Positions 27,901 through 36,374 are shown, numbered from the stretch's first letter. The stretch: 64,000 nucleotides of DNA from Brachycybe producta (GCA_036925085.1 JAUPFP010000007.1:5427558-5491557), one strand, 5' to 3'. Made by a program: numbers and translations. Notes: generated from the letters alone by a model not told the origin.

Positions 27901-29404
27901 AATGTTGAATTTGTAGTTCGGTTGTGGTTGCATTCAAATGTATGAATGAATACAAACAATTGCATTATTCACTACCAATATGCATTTTCGCATGCTACAT
28001 GAATAAAACAAAGATACTTGGAAATATATACATGTATGTACAATATTGTACATGTATATACACACAAACATAACAGTAATATATATAACAGTATTTTTAG
28101 TCTCGCTGGACTTAAAGAGGGCCAAATATTTCTTCCAAAAAAAATTCAAATAATAAATATCGTTGATGTATAAAGTGTTAATTTAGGAGAAAAGTTTTTA
28201 CACTGTTGGACAATTTAGTAGAAATTAATATTGATGGAGTACTATAAAAATTTAATTACAAAAGCATGTTATAATTAATAATGCGTAAACAAAATTGGCG
28301 AAATTGAGATGAAAGTACAATTATATAGTGTGCAAATGACTTGTTCTTTAATTGTATTTTGGGAGAGTTATTTGTGAAACGAAAGTTTTTTTTATTGTTT
28401 GAAAGAAATGCTTCAACACAAAAAAGTGACGTTATTAAAAAAAAAATTCCATTAGGGTTTATTAATCAAGCTTTTTTTTAATAATGTCACGTTTGTGTTG
28501 AAATGTTTTATTACAACAGTCGGTTTTGCAAATAATTTACATAAGAATTATTACAAGTTTAAAGCTGCGATCACACTGGCAATATTTACGGTATTGCCAT
28601 ATGTTTTGTAATAAACTATGATTGTCAATTGTGATGATTCACATCAATAAATTGCTAGAGTTTCTAGCACATTCTTTTGTAAAATTACAAGATTCACTAC
28701 GAAAATTCTCTTTTTTTCCAGTGAAGCTTGTTGTTCAAAATATTCAATTCAATATTATATACTGTAGATAGTTTTATTAGTTTTTTATAAGGTTAAATAC
28801 AAAATATGATGCACTACACTAATCGCGTTTATATTATAACTAGTGGGATAACCTGTCATAAATGACGGGAGGAAAACTCACAGGCAATTGTGCCCAGCAT
28901 TAGTTTCTTTTCCTCCGCTCTTTTATGACGTCAGACCAAGTAACAAACCCAATTAGAAATTGATGACGTTCATAAAAGGGCTGAGCAAAAGAAATTCTAG
29001 TGCTGGTCACAATTGCCTGTGATAAACTGTAGTTTAATTTTGCTACTATTATCCCCTCCCCTTTTTATATTTGAAAGAGAAAATGAGTTTTTCATTTTCT
29101 CTGGTGTGCGCATGCGCGTCGTTTGTTCTTTTTTTACTCCTTTCATTTCAATTTCAGTCACCCCCTCCCACTTTTTCCCCTTCCACGTTTCTCTCTCTCC
29201 CCTTCTACACTTTCCAACCTTTTCCCCCTCTCCAATTTAATATCATGGGGTTCTTGGATGGGGAGTGTGCAACATATAGTTGACCTTGAGAAGAAAAGCG
29301 GTTCATTTATTCCTTTAAATTTAAATTTATATAAATTCCGACATGCTGCAAGGTTTTTGTCTTCGTTTGTATAGCGTTAGGTCAGATAGACAGAAAGACG
29401 GGGC

Positions 29405-29486
<82 letters not shown>

Positions 29487-29671
29487 AGTAGAATATATAG
29501 TTACCCCACTAGTATATATATATATATATATATATATATACTAGTGGGGTAACTCGTCATAAATGACGGAAGCAAAATTAACAGGCAATTGTGCGCATGC
29601 GCGTTGTTTTTTCCTTTTTTTACTCCTTTCATTTCAATTTCAGTTACCCCCTCTCACTTTTCCCCCTCCAC

Positions 29672-29702
<31 letters not shown>

Positions 29703-32623
29703 CCCCCTCTACACTTTCCAAACCTTTTCCCCTTTCCACTTTAACATCATGAGGTTCTTGGATGGGAAGGGTGCAACATATAGTTGACCGTGAGAAAAAA
29801 AAAGCTGTTCATTTCTTCATTTATTTAAATTTATATAAATTCCGTTGTGCTTCAATGGTTGTACAGCGTTACTTCACAGATAGATAGATAGATAGATAGA
29901 TAGACACACAGACCTGGGATATTATATATATAATAATTTATTATAATTTTTTTCTTAAAATTACTTTAAAAGTATTTGAAATGACTTCGAAAGTTATTTC
30001 AATCTATTCTGGAGACAATTTATTCAATTCAATCGACAGACAGAAATATATTTCACCATTTGTTTTTTAAATTTATCTAGATGTCCATGGTTGGAAAAAG
30101 ATGCATATGATTGGATTTTTATTACTCCCATACTCACAGTACTCATTGTAAGTATTAGTCGTTTATTTCACAGAGAGAAGAAAATGCTATTTCATAGGAA
30201 ATCAACCTATAAATATTGTTGTGGTCTACTTTTTTGACTTTTTGAAATATCGAATAGTTTTTTTTAGAATTTTTTTTAAAAAAGCAAAGAATGTCAGAAA
30301 AAAATTCAACTTCCATGTCCAGCATGTTACTCAAAATTGACACTTTGACGCAACCATGAACCAAAAAAAATCGCTTCGTATTACTTTCTAATGCATGATA
30401 ACCTTTGGCACCCTTGGAATAACCTTTCATAAAGAGTAAAGACCATAATGGAATTTGAAATACTGACATTTGTTATATATATATATATGTATGTTGCCTT
30501 TCTTGCATTGGCTTTTTTCCGAATCAGAAATGTCATGAAATATTTACGTTATATGGTCTCCACACACACACGCGCACTCAAACTCATGTTCATGAAGTAA
30601 CTTTTTTATATTCAAAATGTATAATGCATTTACTGTGTACATGATAGACAGTAGAATGACTCTTCCGACTTTTCCTACTTCAGTTCATATGTTCTCTTTT
30701 CCCTCTTTTCATGGAAGAAAAAAAAATCGATTTCTTGCAACAGAATGTTTATATAAGAAGTTTTTTGTTGTAGAAATTGTTGTGGTTGTTATTGTTATTT
30801 TTGTAATTAATACTTGAATAAGTTTTAATCCTTAGAACTAAGACTCAAAATCGCACAATTATACATACAGTTTGCACGCAAGATTAAGCCAAAGTGCATG
30901 TCAATTTTATATGCCAGTGTAGTTTATCCTCAGATTGTCTGTCTCATTAGTAATTTCAAGTGCATAGATTTAATTTTCTTTTGTATTTTGTAACTTTTCT
31001 AGATTTTAACTTTAACTGTATTTGTTACTAAACAATTTCAATGAGTTTGTATTGATATGAGAACTCAGTTATCATGTCTTTGAATATTTGATTAATATAT
31101 TTTTATTTTGAAATGATTATTTCATGGTAGTTGTTTTAAAACAACTGGAAATTAATTTCTGTTTGTACATACAATGATAACAAACTAGAAGAGTACCAGT
31201 AGCTTGGTGAAAGCAAAAACTATTTTTTCTTTTGAAATTGCTATAGAAAGTTTTATTTTAAAAGATACAGAAATGAATAATAATTGCAGAATTTTGGCCT
31301 GTTCTATTTTTCAACAACATTTTTGTCTTAAACCGTATTGAGGAATTTACTTGCGAGCTTATACTAAGGTAGCTCATTAGCTGCATGATAAAATTCTTTA
31401 ACATTTTTTCTTGTTGTTGCAGATTAACTTAGTATTTTTAGCAAAAGTTATGTGGGTGCTTATAACGAAGTTGCGGGCTGCTACATCGGCCGAGTCACAA
31501 CAATACAGGTAGGTAGTCGCTTTTTCATTGTTTGTTTTCACTTAGAAATGCTGATTAAAGGTACATTCTTTATTTTGAAACGAAGGAAAGCATCTAAGGC
31601 ACTTCTCGTACTCATTCCATTACTCGGTATTACTTACATAATTGTTATCGTGGCTCCTACCGAAGGTTTGATGGCAAAAGTTCTTGCTTACCTAAGAGCG
31701 ATTCTACTTTCATCACAGGTAAACTAATGACAAGTTTGTTAAATCTTCAAAATCTTCATTCCTAAATAATTTATTGACATTGCAGTGCATTGTATTTTTT
31801 TTTCTTTTGCAACATCATTAATATTGTTTTCTATTAAAGCTAATTTGCATAATTTAAATTGTTTCCAATTGAGATGTTTTGTAAGATGCCATTGCAAAAT
31901 ACGCAAATACAACAGAACAATGTAATTCAACATAGATACAATGTGTCTTTTTCATTTCTAAATTCAAGAAGAAGTTTTCTCATTTGAATCATCTCTTTAA
32001 CCTTCTGAGCATTGTTCAGAGGGTTGAAGTTGTTGTTCAACTTCAAGAGCTAGATTTTCTTCTTTAAATGTAAAGTATTTTTTTACTTCATTGTGAGGCA
32101 AAAGTTGCGATGAAATTGCCAAATATATCAACTTTGTATTGTTTTCAAATTGACGTAAAATTCGTTTTTTAAACGGTATCAATATAAAAATAGTCTTATG
32201 GGGATTCAGTTACTCTTCTAATTTCTAAACACTTTATTTTTCATGAACTTGTGTTTCTTTTAATATTAGGGTCTGACGGTTTCGGTGCTATATTGTTTTC
32301 TGAATGGTGAAGTTCGCAACACACTGAGGCATCATTTCGAGAACTGGAGGACTGCGCACAATCTCGGTGGAACGTCACGTTGCCGTCATCGTAACGGCTC
32401 GCTACGTTCTCGTACTGAAAGCATTCGTTTATATAGTGCAGTGAATACAGAGTGTCGGTGCGAGGATCACACGAATCATCAGGAGAACTGTGTGAGTTGC
32501 TTGACAATGTCGACTACCATGCAATGCCTAAGTGAAAATGGACTTTCGACGTTAGCAGCCAATAAGATGAGTGTAAGCAACACCAACGTGAGTACTACAC
32601 ACTCTTATAATGGTTCTTCGTAA
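3715..32623 (+). CDS. Family B GPCR, DH44/CRF-type neuropeptide receptor (5' partial)
   Basis: Role known for the family: a plasma-membrane receptor for corticotropin-releasing-factor-like (insect DH44) peptides, usually coupled to Gs and cAMP. Ten exons join in frame (3715-3834, 5987-6078, 14097-14200, 19592-19709, 24480-24630, 27309-27390, 30081-30147, 31423-31508, 31586-31718, 32270-32623) into 434 residues before TAA. The ectodomain shows [18 protein letters not shown] and HCYANGTW, the hormone-receptor-domain signature. Helix 1 is followed by FKDLRCLRN, helix 3 contains NFFWMFVEG, ectoloop 2 has QCPW, loop 3 and helix 6 read [19 protein letters not shown], and helix 7 continues into FLNGEVRNT. 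These motifs match CRF/DH44 receptors better than calcitonin, PDF or PTH receptors. All introns are GT-AG. The amino terminus with signal peptide and at least one cysteine is absent. The family is confident; the ligand subtype is inference. Confidence 0.9.
3835..5986 (+). other. Receptor intron a (2.15 kb)
   Basis: GT-AG intron. It contains a (TG)12 run at 3961-3984 and homopolymer A and T tracts. No coding segment or TE terminus could be supported. Confidence 0.7.
3961..3984. repeat. (TG)12 microsatellite
   Basis: An uninterrupted TG dinucleotide run in receptor intron a. Confidence 0.95.
5987..6078 (+). CDS. Receptor exon b: end of hormone-binding domain
   Basis: The acceptor is TTTTTAG and the donor GAG|GTACTG. 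It encodes [20 protein letters not shown] then [10 protein letters not shown], giving two ectodomain cysteines, the conserved NGTW and a glycosylation sequon NYS. Confidence 0.9.
7533..8122 (+). mobile_element. Truncated Tc1/mariner-like transposon
   Basis: Bounded by TA dinucleotides with inverted ends: AGGGTGGGCCAAAAAA at the left and TTTTTTTGGCCCACCCT at the right. The similarity continues inward for about 27 bp (GTGAGAACATC against ATGACAACATC). At 590 bp it is far shorter than a full element (usually 1.2-2 kb). It retains the start of a transposase frame but no DDE catalytic region, so it is non-autonomous. Confidence 0.85.
7749..8045 (+). pseudogene. N-terminal fragment of Tc1/mariner transposase
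   Basis: The frame from the ATG at 7749 encodes about 98 residues resembling the amino-terminal helix-turn-helix domain of Tc1/mariner-type transposases: [12 protein letters not shown], then EFPNKVWS and [20 protein letters not shown], the last being the linker between the two DNA-binding HTH motifs. It ends shortly after SQDDDPQSQ, where full-length proteins continue into the second HTH and catalytic domains. The deletion and stop leave no catalytic triad. The upstream 43 codons open in the same frame are probably not native. Confidence 0.8.
8303..8345. repeat. Perfect 19-bp inverted repeat, 5-nt loop
   Basis: The left arm ATAACATATGGTCGCATAT is followed by CATAA and its exact reverse complement. 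It lies just 3' of the mariner relic inside receptor intron b. It may be a transposon footprint or a cruciform-forming site. Confidence 0.9.
8550..9091. mobile_element. MITE with TTAA ends, AAGGTGGCTGAAT family, copy 1
   Basis: The left end reads TTAAGGTGACGGAATGGATA and the right end reads ATTCAGCCACCTTAA, its inverted match. Both ends carry TTAA, as do piggyBac-type insertions, but no other piggyBac hallmark is visible. The inner arms also match (CCGGATGGTGCC against GGCGCCATCCAGG). Related left ends occur at 9769 and 41007. Confidence 0.65.
9214..9468. repeat. MITE-like repeat, GATCACAC family, copy 2
   Basis: It starts near TAGTAATCACACTGAC and ends with TATTGCGATGTGATTGCTAT, which is inverted relative to the left end. 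The internal core GCAGTGAATTTTGCTGTAAA is shared with the copies at about 2.2 and 11.2 kb. Boundaries are approximate. Confidence 0.4.
9769..9850 (+). repeat. Solo left end of the AAGGTGGCTGAAT MITE
   Basis: TTAAGGTGGCTGAATAGATA followed by a TTTTGTCCCCCGGATGGC-like stretch matches the left ends at 8550 and 41007. I found no inverted partner nearby, so this is a truncated copy or one half of a rearranged element. Confidence 0.5.
10233..10503. repeat. hAT-like MITE remnant
   Basis: The left edge reads CAGTGAGACCCAACC and the right edge GGTTGAGATTGAGAATCACTG in inverted orientation, the CAGTG termini typical of hAT elements. A further terminus of this type, CAGTGATTCTCAATGGG, lies at about 10847. 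No 8-bp target duplication could be recognised. Confidence 0.4.
10989..11229. repeat. MITE-like repeat, GATCACAC family, copy 3
   Basis: It begins around GGCGATCACTC and ends at GTGATCGCAGCTTTAAGG. The internal core is CATTGCAGTGAATCTTGC then TTTAAATATTGTCAATG. Edges are approximate. Confidence 0.4.
11286..11350. repeat. 65-bp near-perfect hairpin
   Basis: The arms run from GGACTCGTATTTTGCAAGCG and back through CGCCTGCAAAATACGAGAG. Pairing extends about 31 bp with a two-base indel and one mismatch around a very short loop. It is precursor-microRNA sized, but equally consistent with a foldback transposon end. Confidence 0.75.
12251..12264. repeat. Poly-C tract
   Basis: Fourteen consecutive C bases followed by T-rich sequence in receptor intron b. 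Confidence 0.9.
13593..13639. repeat. (TA)n microsatellite
   Basis: A pure TA run of about 47 bp in receptor intron b. Confidence 0.95.
14097..14200 (+). CDS. Receptor exon c: transmembrane helix 1
   Basis: The acceptor is TTTCAG and the donor CAA|GTAAGT. It encodes [11 protein letters not shown] and then the hydrophobic helix starting [18 protein letters not shown], ending in LYFK with the codon split into the next exon. Confidence 0.93.
14970..15300. repeat. Degenerate CAA-rich tandem tract
   Basis: Irregular units of about 25-30 bp built on AACAAGTAATTATTGTAACC variants. It resembles a decayed minisatellite; the exact period cannot be fixed by eye. Confidence 0.5.
18927..18960. repeat. 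(AT)17 microsatellite
   Basis: A pure AT dinucleotide run in receptor intron c. Confidence 0.95.
19383..19401. repeat. Poly-G tract (19)
   Basis: A run of 19 G bases in receptor intron c, unusual in this AT-rich sequence and possibly variable in length. Confidence 0.9.
19592..19709 (+). CDS. Receptor exon d: intracellular loop 1 and helix 2
   Basis: The acceptor is TTCCGTAG and the donor ATG|GTAATA. It encodes [20 protein letters not shown] and then a hydrophobic helix ending near [11 protein letters not shown]. The RCLRN...H motif is the diagnostic family B loop 1 and helix 2 segment. Confidence 0.94.
20320..20343. repeat. (ATC)8 microsatellite
   Basis: A pure trinucleotide run. A second run of the same motif lies about 3.7 kb downstream in the same intron. 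Confidence 0.9.
24041..24063. repeat. (ATC)n microsatellite, second tract
   Basis: A run of ATC triplets near the 3' end of receptor intron d. Confidence 0.9.
24480..24630 (+). CDS. Receptor exon e: helix 3 to start of helix 4
   Basis: The acceptor is TTTCTAG and the donor GGG|GTAAGT. It encodes [20 protein letters not shown], then [19 protein letters not shown], ending FFGWG across the junction. The cysteine of GQC is the helix 3 partner for the ectoloop 2 cysteine in exon g. Confidence 0.95.
24631..27308 (+). other. Receptor intron e (2.7 kb)
   Basis: It contains a possible diverged GATCACAC-type repeat near 24664-24970 and an open frame of 125 codons at 25320-25697 that resembles no family I know. 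That frame is AT-rich and best treated as chance. No splice-supported exon is seen. Confidence 0.6.
27309..27390 (+). CDS. Receptor exon f: helix 4
   Basis: The acceptor is TTTCTAG and the donor TCA|GTAAGA. It encodes [20 protein letters not shown] then ASSGTS. The last codon is completed by exon g to give glutamine. Confidence 0.92.
27868..27898. repeat. (GA)n microsatellite
   Basis: A nearly pure GA run with one GATA interruption. Confidence 0.9.
28407..28508. repeat. Hairpin with about 36-bp arms
   Basis: The left arm contains CTTCAACACAAAAAAGTGAC and the right arm GTCACGTTTGTGTTGAAATG in inverted orientation, with few mismatches and a loop of about 25 nt. Confidence 0.75.
28559..28700 (+). 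repeat. MITE-like repeat, GATCACAC family, copy 4
   Basis: Begins AAAGCTGCGATCACACTGGC followed by AATATTTACGG, the reverse complement of the right ends of copies 1 and 3. The right end is unclear. Confidence 0.45.
28839..29407 (+). repeat. CTAGTGGGGTAAC repeat, copy 1 (with MITE insert)
   Basis: Begins ACTAGTGGGATAACCTGTCA and ends near CAGATAGACAGAAAGACGGG before a 75-bp (TA)n tract. It contains GCGCATGCGCGTCGTTTG and a pyrimidine-rich middle. About 29040-29400 matches the copy at 29540-29937 closely. A retroelement-derived repeat with a simple-sequence tail is one interpretation. Confidence 0.7.
28879..29021. mobile_element. Palindromic ACAGGCA MITE, copy A
   Basis: The ends read CACAGGCAATTGTG and CACAATTGCCTGTG as perfect 14-bp inverted termini. 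Inside are a TTTTATGACGTCAGACCAAG stretch and CAATTAGAAATTGATGACG, shared with copies at 51959 and 58070. It lies inside the CTAGTGGGGTAAC repeat. Confidence 0.8.
29408..29482. repeat. (TA)n microsatellite, 75 bp
   Basis: A pure TA tract closing copy 1 of the CTAGTGGGGTAAC repeat. Confidence 0.95.
29500..29553. repeat. Fully palindromic 54-bp junction
   Basis: GTTACCCCACTAG, then (TA)14, then CTAGTGGGGTAAC. The 13-bp arms mirror the left end of the flanking repeat, so two such ends meet head to head across a TA tract. Confidence 0.9.
29540..29937 (+). repeat. CTAGTGGGGTAAC repeat, copy 2 (deleted)
   Basis: Same start as copy 1 and the same pyrimidine-rich middle, ending in a (GATA)n tail (29879-29903) and GACACACAGACCTGGGATAT. 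Compared with copy 1 it jumps from ACAGGCAATTG directly to TGCGCATGCGCG, so most of the MITE and adjacent sequence is missing. Confidence 0.7.
30081..30147 (+). CDS. Receptor exon g: ectoloop 2 and start of helix 5
   Basis: The acceptor is TTATCTAG and the donor ATT|GTAAGT. It encodes [20 protein letters not shown] plus LI. The CPW cysteine pairs with the helix 3 cysteine in the family. Confidence 0.93.
30148..31422 (+). other. Receptor intron g (1.3 kb)
   Basis: AT-rich GT-AG intron. A short TA run lies near 30475. No other structure could be supported. Confidence 0.7.
31423..31508 (+). CDS. Receptor exon h: helix 5 end and intracellular loop 3
   Basis: The acceptor is TTGTTGCAG and the donor ACAG|GTAGGT. 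It encodes [20 protein letters not shown] then TSAESQQY. The KLR...QQYRK loop 3 sequence is a CRF/DH44-receptor hallmark. Confidence 0.94.
31586..31718 (+). CDS. Receptor exon i: helix 6 to helix 7
   Basis: The frame and protein homology place the acceptor at ACGAAG|G, giving (R)[19 protein letters not shown] through LRAILLSSQ. The donor is CAG|GTAAAC. The acceptor has an unusually poor pyrimidine tract and the intron before it is only 77 nt. Confidence 0.9.
31719..32269 (+). other. Receptor intron i (0.55 kb)
   Basis: GT-AG intron, AT-rich, with no repeat or coding signal recognised. Confidence 0.75.
32270..32623 (+). CDS. Receptor exon j: helix 7 end and cytoplasmic tail
   Basis: The acceptor is ATATTAG. 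It encodes [20 protein letters not shown], where helix 7 passes into helix 8, then a tail of about 95 residues rich in Ser, Thr, Asn and Arg, ending THSYNGSS and TAA. The tail holds several cysteines ([18 protein letters not shown]), which is unusual. Confidence 0.93.
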   Translation, partial: GLTVSVLYCFLNGEVRNTLRHHFENWRTAHNLGGTSRCRHRNGSLRSRTESIRLYSAVNTECRCEDHTNHQENCVSCLTMSTTMQCLSENGLSTLAANKMSVSNTNVSTTHSYNGSS

Positions 32624-34593
32624 CTTTACCATACAAAAAAAAAACATTTGACTGTGAAAACTAATTATAATTTTTTGCAAATGGTGTTGTGGTTATTGTG
32701 TGGTAACGTTGCAATGAGGCAAGTGAAATGTTTTCTAGATTAAAAACAGGGAAAAAAAAATCTTCCTTTTTGGGATGGAGTTGAAATTTACAAAGACTTT
32801 GTTACTTAAATAGTCTTTAGATTTCAACCCTACCTGATGAGGAACAGCTGTTTTGCTCAGAATGAGATTGAGATTGTGCGAGAAGTGAACTTTTCGTATG
32901 TCACTCGGACATATGTTGTCGAATACTCGTGAGCTTTTTGATGCTATGTGTTATAGCAGTTGGATATAAGTCTATATTTTGTATATATATATATATAAAA
33001 AGGTGTATAAAAGAACATGTGGTTTAAGATGTTGTTTTCTTATTTGATCGAGGCTGCAGTATATTTCGATTTGACAAACGTTGACATGACAGTTGTTATA
33101 AAAAGGAACTGTGCGAAAATCGAATTTTTTTTATAAAGTATACAGAAGAACCGCTGAGAGTAGTTTCATATATAATTGCATTTTTTTATAGAAATATTTG
33201 ATTTAGTGTTTCTTGCCAACTTAATCTTGCGACTTTAGATGCCAGTCTCTTTTAACTGTAATTTCTTTCATCCATATCACACAATAATAGCTAAAAGTGG
33301 TAAGGGTTTAAAACTAGACAGTATTTGAAACTAGAGTGCTATGATATTGCTGCTGCTAAAACTGCAGTGTGGACCTACCTTATTGAAAGAGTTTTTGGTT
33401 ACTGTTTACAACAGTCTGTTTAGGCTATTTGATAAATCAAAACAAGATAAAAGTTGCAAAAAAAATTATGTCGCAATATAATCTTATTTAATTGAAAGCT
33501 CTGTCGCTTTTTAGATGCACTAGCAGCACTAGCAAAGTCATGCTACATGAACTAGAACAAGGACATTAACAAAAACAACTGAAGTGTTTTTTATTAGTAA
33601 GATCCAACTGATTTGGGTCATTATTCCAACATAGGCCTACAGCATAAAAGAGTCATAGGGGCGCATTTTAACAAAATGTAATTTTTTTTTAGAGTTTAAT
33701 TTAAACAGAAACATATAAATTAAATAACTACTAATTTTAATGCATGCTAAAATTTGATCAGGCCAATAAGTACAATTAAGTACAATTTTCCTTTTTTTGT
33801 GCGGTATTTTGGCGACCTATATTATTTTTATTTTGTATTGCGCTGGGGTGCTGTCGTACCTCCTTGCAGCCCCGATAGCTATGCTGGAATAGGTAAGCTT
33901 ATTTGGTAGGTAGGGCGATGGATAGGTAGGCGAATGAAAATACAAATGAGGCGCAAATTTTAGGCTTCGTGTAGAGCGTATGGAAACACTTGTGCCGGTC
34001 CTGGAACTGATTGGCATAAATTTATAAAATGCTACAAACTTAACATGCGAACATATATAGTATGAATTAGAACTATACATTGTGTCTATAAAATTAAACG
34101 AAATTCTACATTGTCTAGAAAAACTTTCCAGTTAAAATAAACTAGTTTACATTTTCATTTTTATTTATCAAAATAAAAATTATCAAACTTAAAAAAAAAC
34201 TTAATTCAGTTTATTGGAGATAACTTTTTCATACGAAGATAACTTTTGAATTGATATATTACGTTACTTGGTGTAAGTTTCAATTGAAAAGAGGGAAGGG
34301 CAGACATTTACAGTATTTTGTAAAACAACATGTATGTTTTAAGTTTAACTAGGTTGTTAATTTATAAGTGTAAGTGGTGTATCTTTGTATGCAACATAAA
34401 TCTTAGGACGGCACGTGTAGTATAAGTTTTTTTAAAAAAAATTTGTGAATCAGCCATGTTGCACTGGACTTTGCATCTTAAGCCTAGATTGACAAAGTTA
34501 TGAAATTTACCAGAACAGCTAAGAATCATATGCTTAAATACTATGAAAATCATCGTTATCATCATAACCATGACAAGCACTTTAAAATTCTGG
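32624..34593. other. Receptor 3' flank and spacer before the P450 cluster
   Basis: It probably includes the receptor 3' untranslated region. No convincing AATAAA was found in the first few hundred bases. The rest is AT-rich without a supported gene; open frames on the minus strand near 33.8-34.6 kb look like chance. Confidence 0.5.
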
Positions 34594-34601
34594 TATAAAA
34601 A
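34594..34601 (+). promoter_or_regulatory. TATA box of P450 copy 1
   Basis: TATAAAAA lies 79 bases before the start codon of P450 copy 1, a plausible core-promoter distance. A transcription start was not determined. Confidence 0.6.
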
Positions 34602-34672
34602 GTAAGGTTGTGTACGAGTTAGTTGTAATTTCAGATAAACAGTATTAGTGCTACATTACAAAATCGAGAGAT

Positions 34673-36326
34673 ATGGCTACTTTATTGACGGCAATCTTAA
34701 CTTTACTTTTAGCATTTCTGACATTTGTTGGAAATTATGTATATGCTCGTTACAGACTGATGCAACAATTTAAAAATCTTGGCATACCAGGTCCAAAGCC
34801 ACATTTCTTTAAAGGAAACACTGAAGACATGAGAACTGGTGCAACTTTACCAATCGATAACATGTCAAAGTGGTACAAGAAATACGGAAAGATATTTGGA
34901 TATTATAAAGGGAATCAACCGATTTTAGTTGTTGGCGATTTGGAGGGTATAAAGCAGATTTTGGTAAAAGAATTTGGCAATTTCGCTAACCGCATTCAGC
35001 CACTATTGACGTCGAGCAAAGATTCTTTGCTAGTCCTAGAAGGACAACGTTGGAAAGAAGTTCGAAAAATAGTGACACCGACATTCAGTGCAAGTAAACT
35101 AAAGCAAATAATACATTTAATGAACAGATCCGTTGCAGATTTTGGCAACGAATTGAGCAAAATGGCTGCTGTCAATGAAGATATTGATATTTATGATCGA
35201 TTTCAAAGATTGACGTTGGATGTTATTGGAGAAACCGCATTAGCAATGCAAGTTAAATGTCAACGCGTAGAAAGCAACGAATTTTACGAGAATGTTCGCG
35301 ATGTCATGCGTGTCGGAGGATCCCGTTTTTCAGCATTCATAGGCTATTTTCCAGAAACGGCATTTTTGGCTTTTTATTTGTTGCGTTTTCGTACAGTCAT
35401 GAAAGCGGCAACTAAAGCATTAAATAATTTAAAATCGGTTATAAAATTTCGAAGAAATGAATCTTCAAAAAAGACTGTAGACATTCTTCAACTGATGCTC
35501 GAAGCTTCCGTAGACAATTCCAATGGTTGCAAACCATTGACAGATTCAGAGATTGTCGACAATTGTTGGGTTTTCATTCTAGCCGGGTTCGAAACGACTG
35601 CAACTTCTTTGGCATATGCAGCGTATCTTCTTTCACGTCATCAGGATGTTCAAGAAAAAGTCTACAAGGAAATAATTCAAAACGTTACAGTAAGAAATTG
35701 CATTTGGTTCAATTTGAGCGTCGCATATATTTAATATTTTCTTTTTTATCAATTTTTTTTAAAGAAACTCGAAAATCCAACATACGAAGATGCAAATAAC
35801 CTTCCGTATTTAAATCAAGTAATGAATGAAGTACTGCGATTGTATGCACCGGTGCCTTTATTTGTACATCGAACGGCTGCAAAGGAATTCGAGTTAAATG
35901 GGAAAATGATTCCGAAAGGAATGAATATATTAATTCCTGTCCATTGCGTTCATCACGACCCAGACTATTGGATTGAGCCTGAAAAATTTGATCCAGACAG
36001 GTACTTTTGGAGCACTTCACTTAAATAATTCTTAATTGGTATTTGTGTTACATTTTTGTTACCAATATTTTATTTTTAGGTTTTCTCCAGAAAACAAGGT
36101 CAACATTTTACAAATGTCACATCTTCCATTTGGTGGTGGTCCGCGTAATTGTATTGGAATGAGATTTGCTATGTTGGAAATCAAATTGGCTTTGATCCGT
36201 CTTCTGACCAAAAACATGTTAGTACCATCAGATAAACAGGTTGAACCTCCGGAATTGTTTGTTCCGCATGTAACACATGTTCCGAAGAATGGGCTTTTTG
36301 TGAAGGTTTTACCTCGTCTTGTTTAA
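34673..36326 (+). CDS. Cytochrome P450, CYP3 clan, copy 1 (499 aa)
   Basis: Microsomal haem-thiolate monooxygenase; the substrate cannot be told from sequence, but CYP3-clan enzymes commonly oxidise xenobiotics or lipids using NADPH-P450 reductase. Exons are 34673-35689, 35765-36000 and 36080-36326, with GT-AG introns of 75 and 79 nt, phases 0 and 2. An N-terminal membrane anchor (residues about 3-25) is followed by the hinge [10 protein letters not shown]. The C-helix region reads GQRWKEVRK, the I-helix AGFETTA (from 304), the K-helix EVLR (361-364), the PERF region FDPDRF and the haem loop [10 protein letters not shown] with Cys442. The length is normal. It has the most compact introns of the cluster and is the most 5' member. 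Specific CYP subfamily not assigned. Confidence 0.95.
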
Positions 36327-36368
36327 TGTCTAAGACATCTTTACTTCTTTTTTTTTTGTACATTTGAC

Positions 36369-36374
36369 AATAAA
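36369..36374 (+). terminator. Polyadenylation signal of P450 copy 1
   Basis: AATAAA lies 43 bases after the TAA stop, the expected distance for a short 3' untranslated region. Confidence 0.65.

Larger units (their letters stand above)
27391..30080 (+). other. Receptor intron f (2.7 kb), repeat-dense
   Basis: It holds a (GA)n run (27868-27898), a hairpin (28407-28508), a GATCACAC-family copy (about 28559-28700), two copies of a CTAGTGGGGTAAC repeat with long (TA)n tracts between them, a nested MITE (28879-29021) and a (GATA)n tail. No exon is supported. Confidence 0.7.

Noticed and set aside
29013-29374. Overlapping Ser/Pro/Phe-rich frames in receptor intron f
   Set aside because: They come from the pyrimidine-rich middle of a repeat present twice nearby.
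31452-31727. Continuous frame across receptor exons h and i as a separate small gene
   Set aside because: It reads exon h in the wrong frame; removing a 77-nt GT-AG intron restores the conserved family B sequence on both sides.
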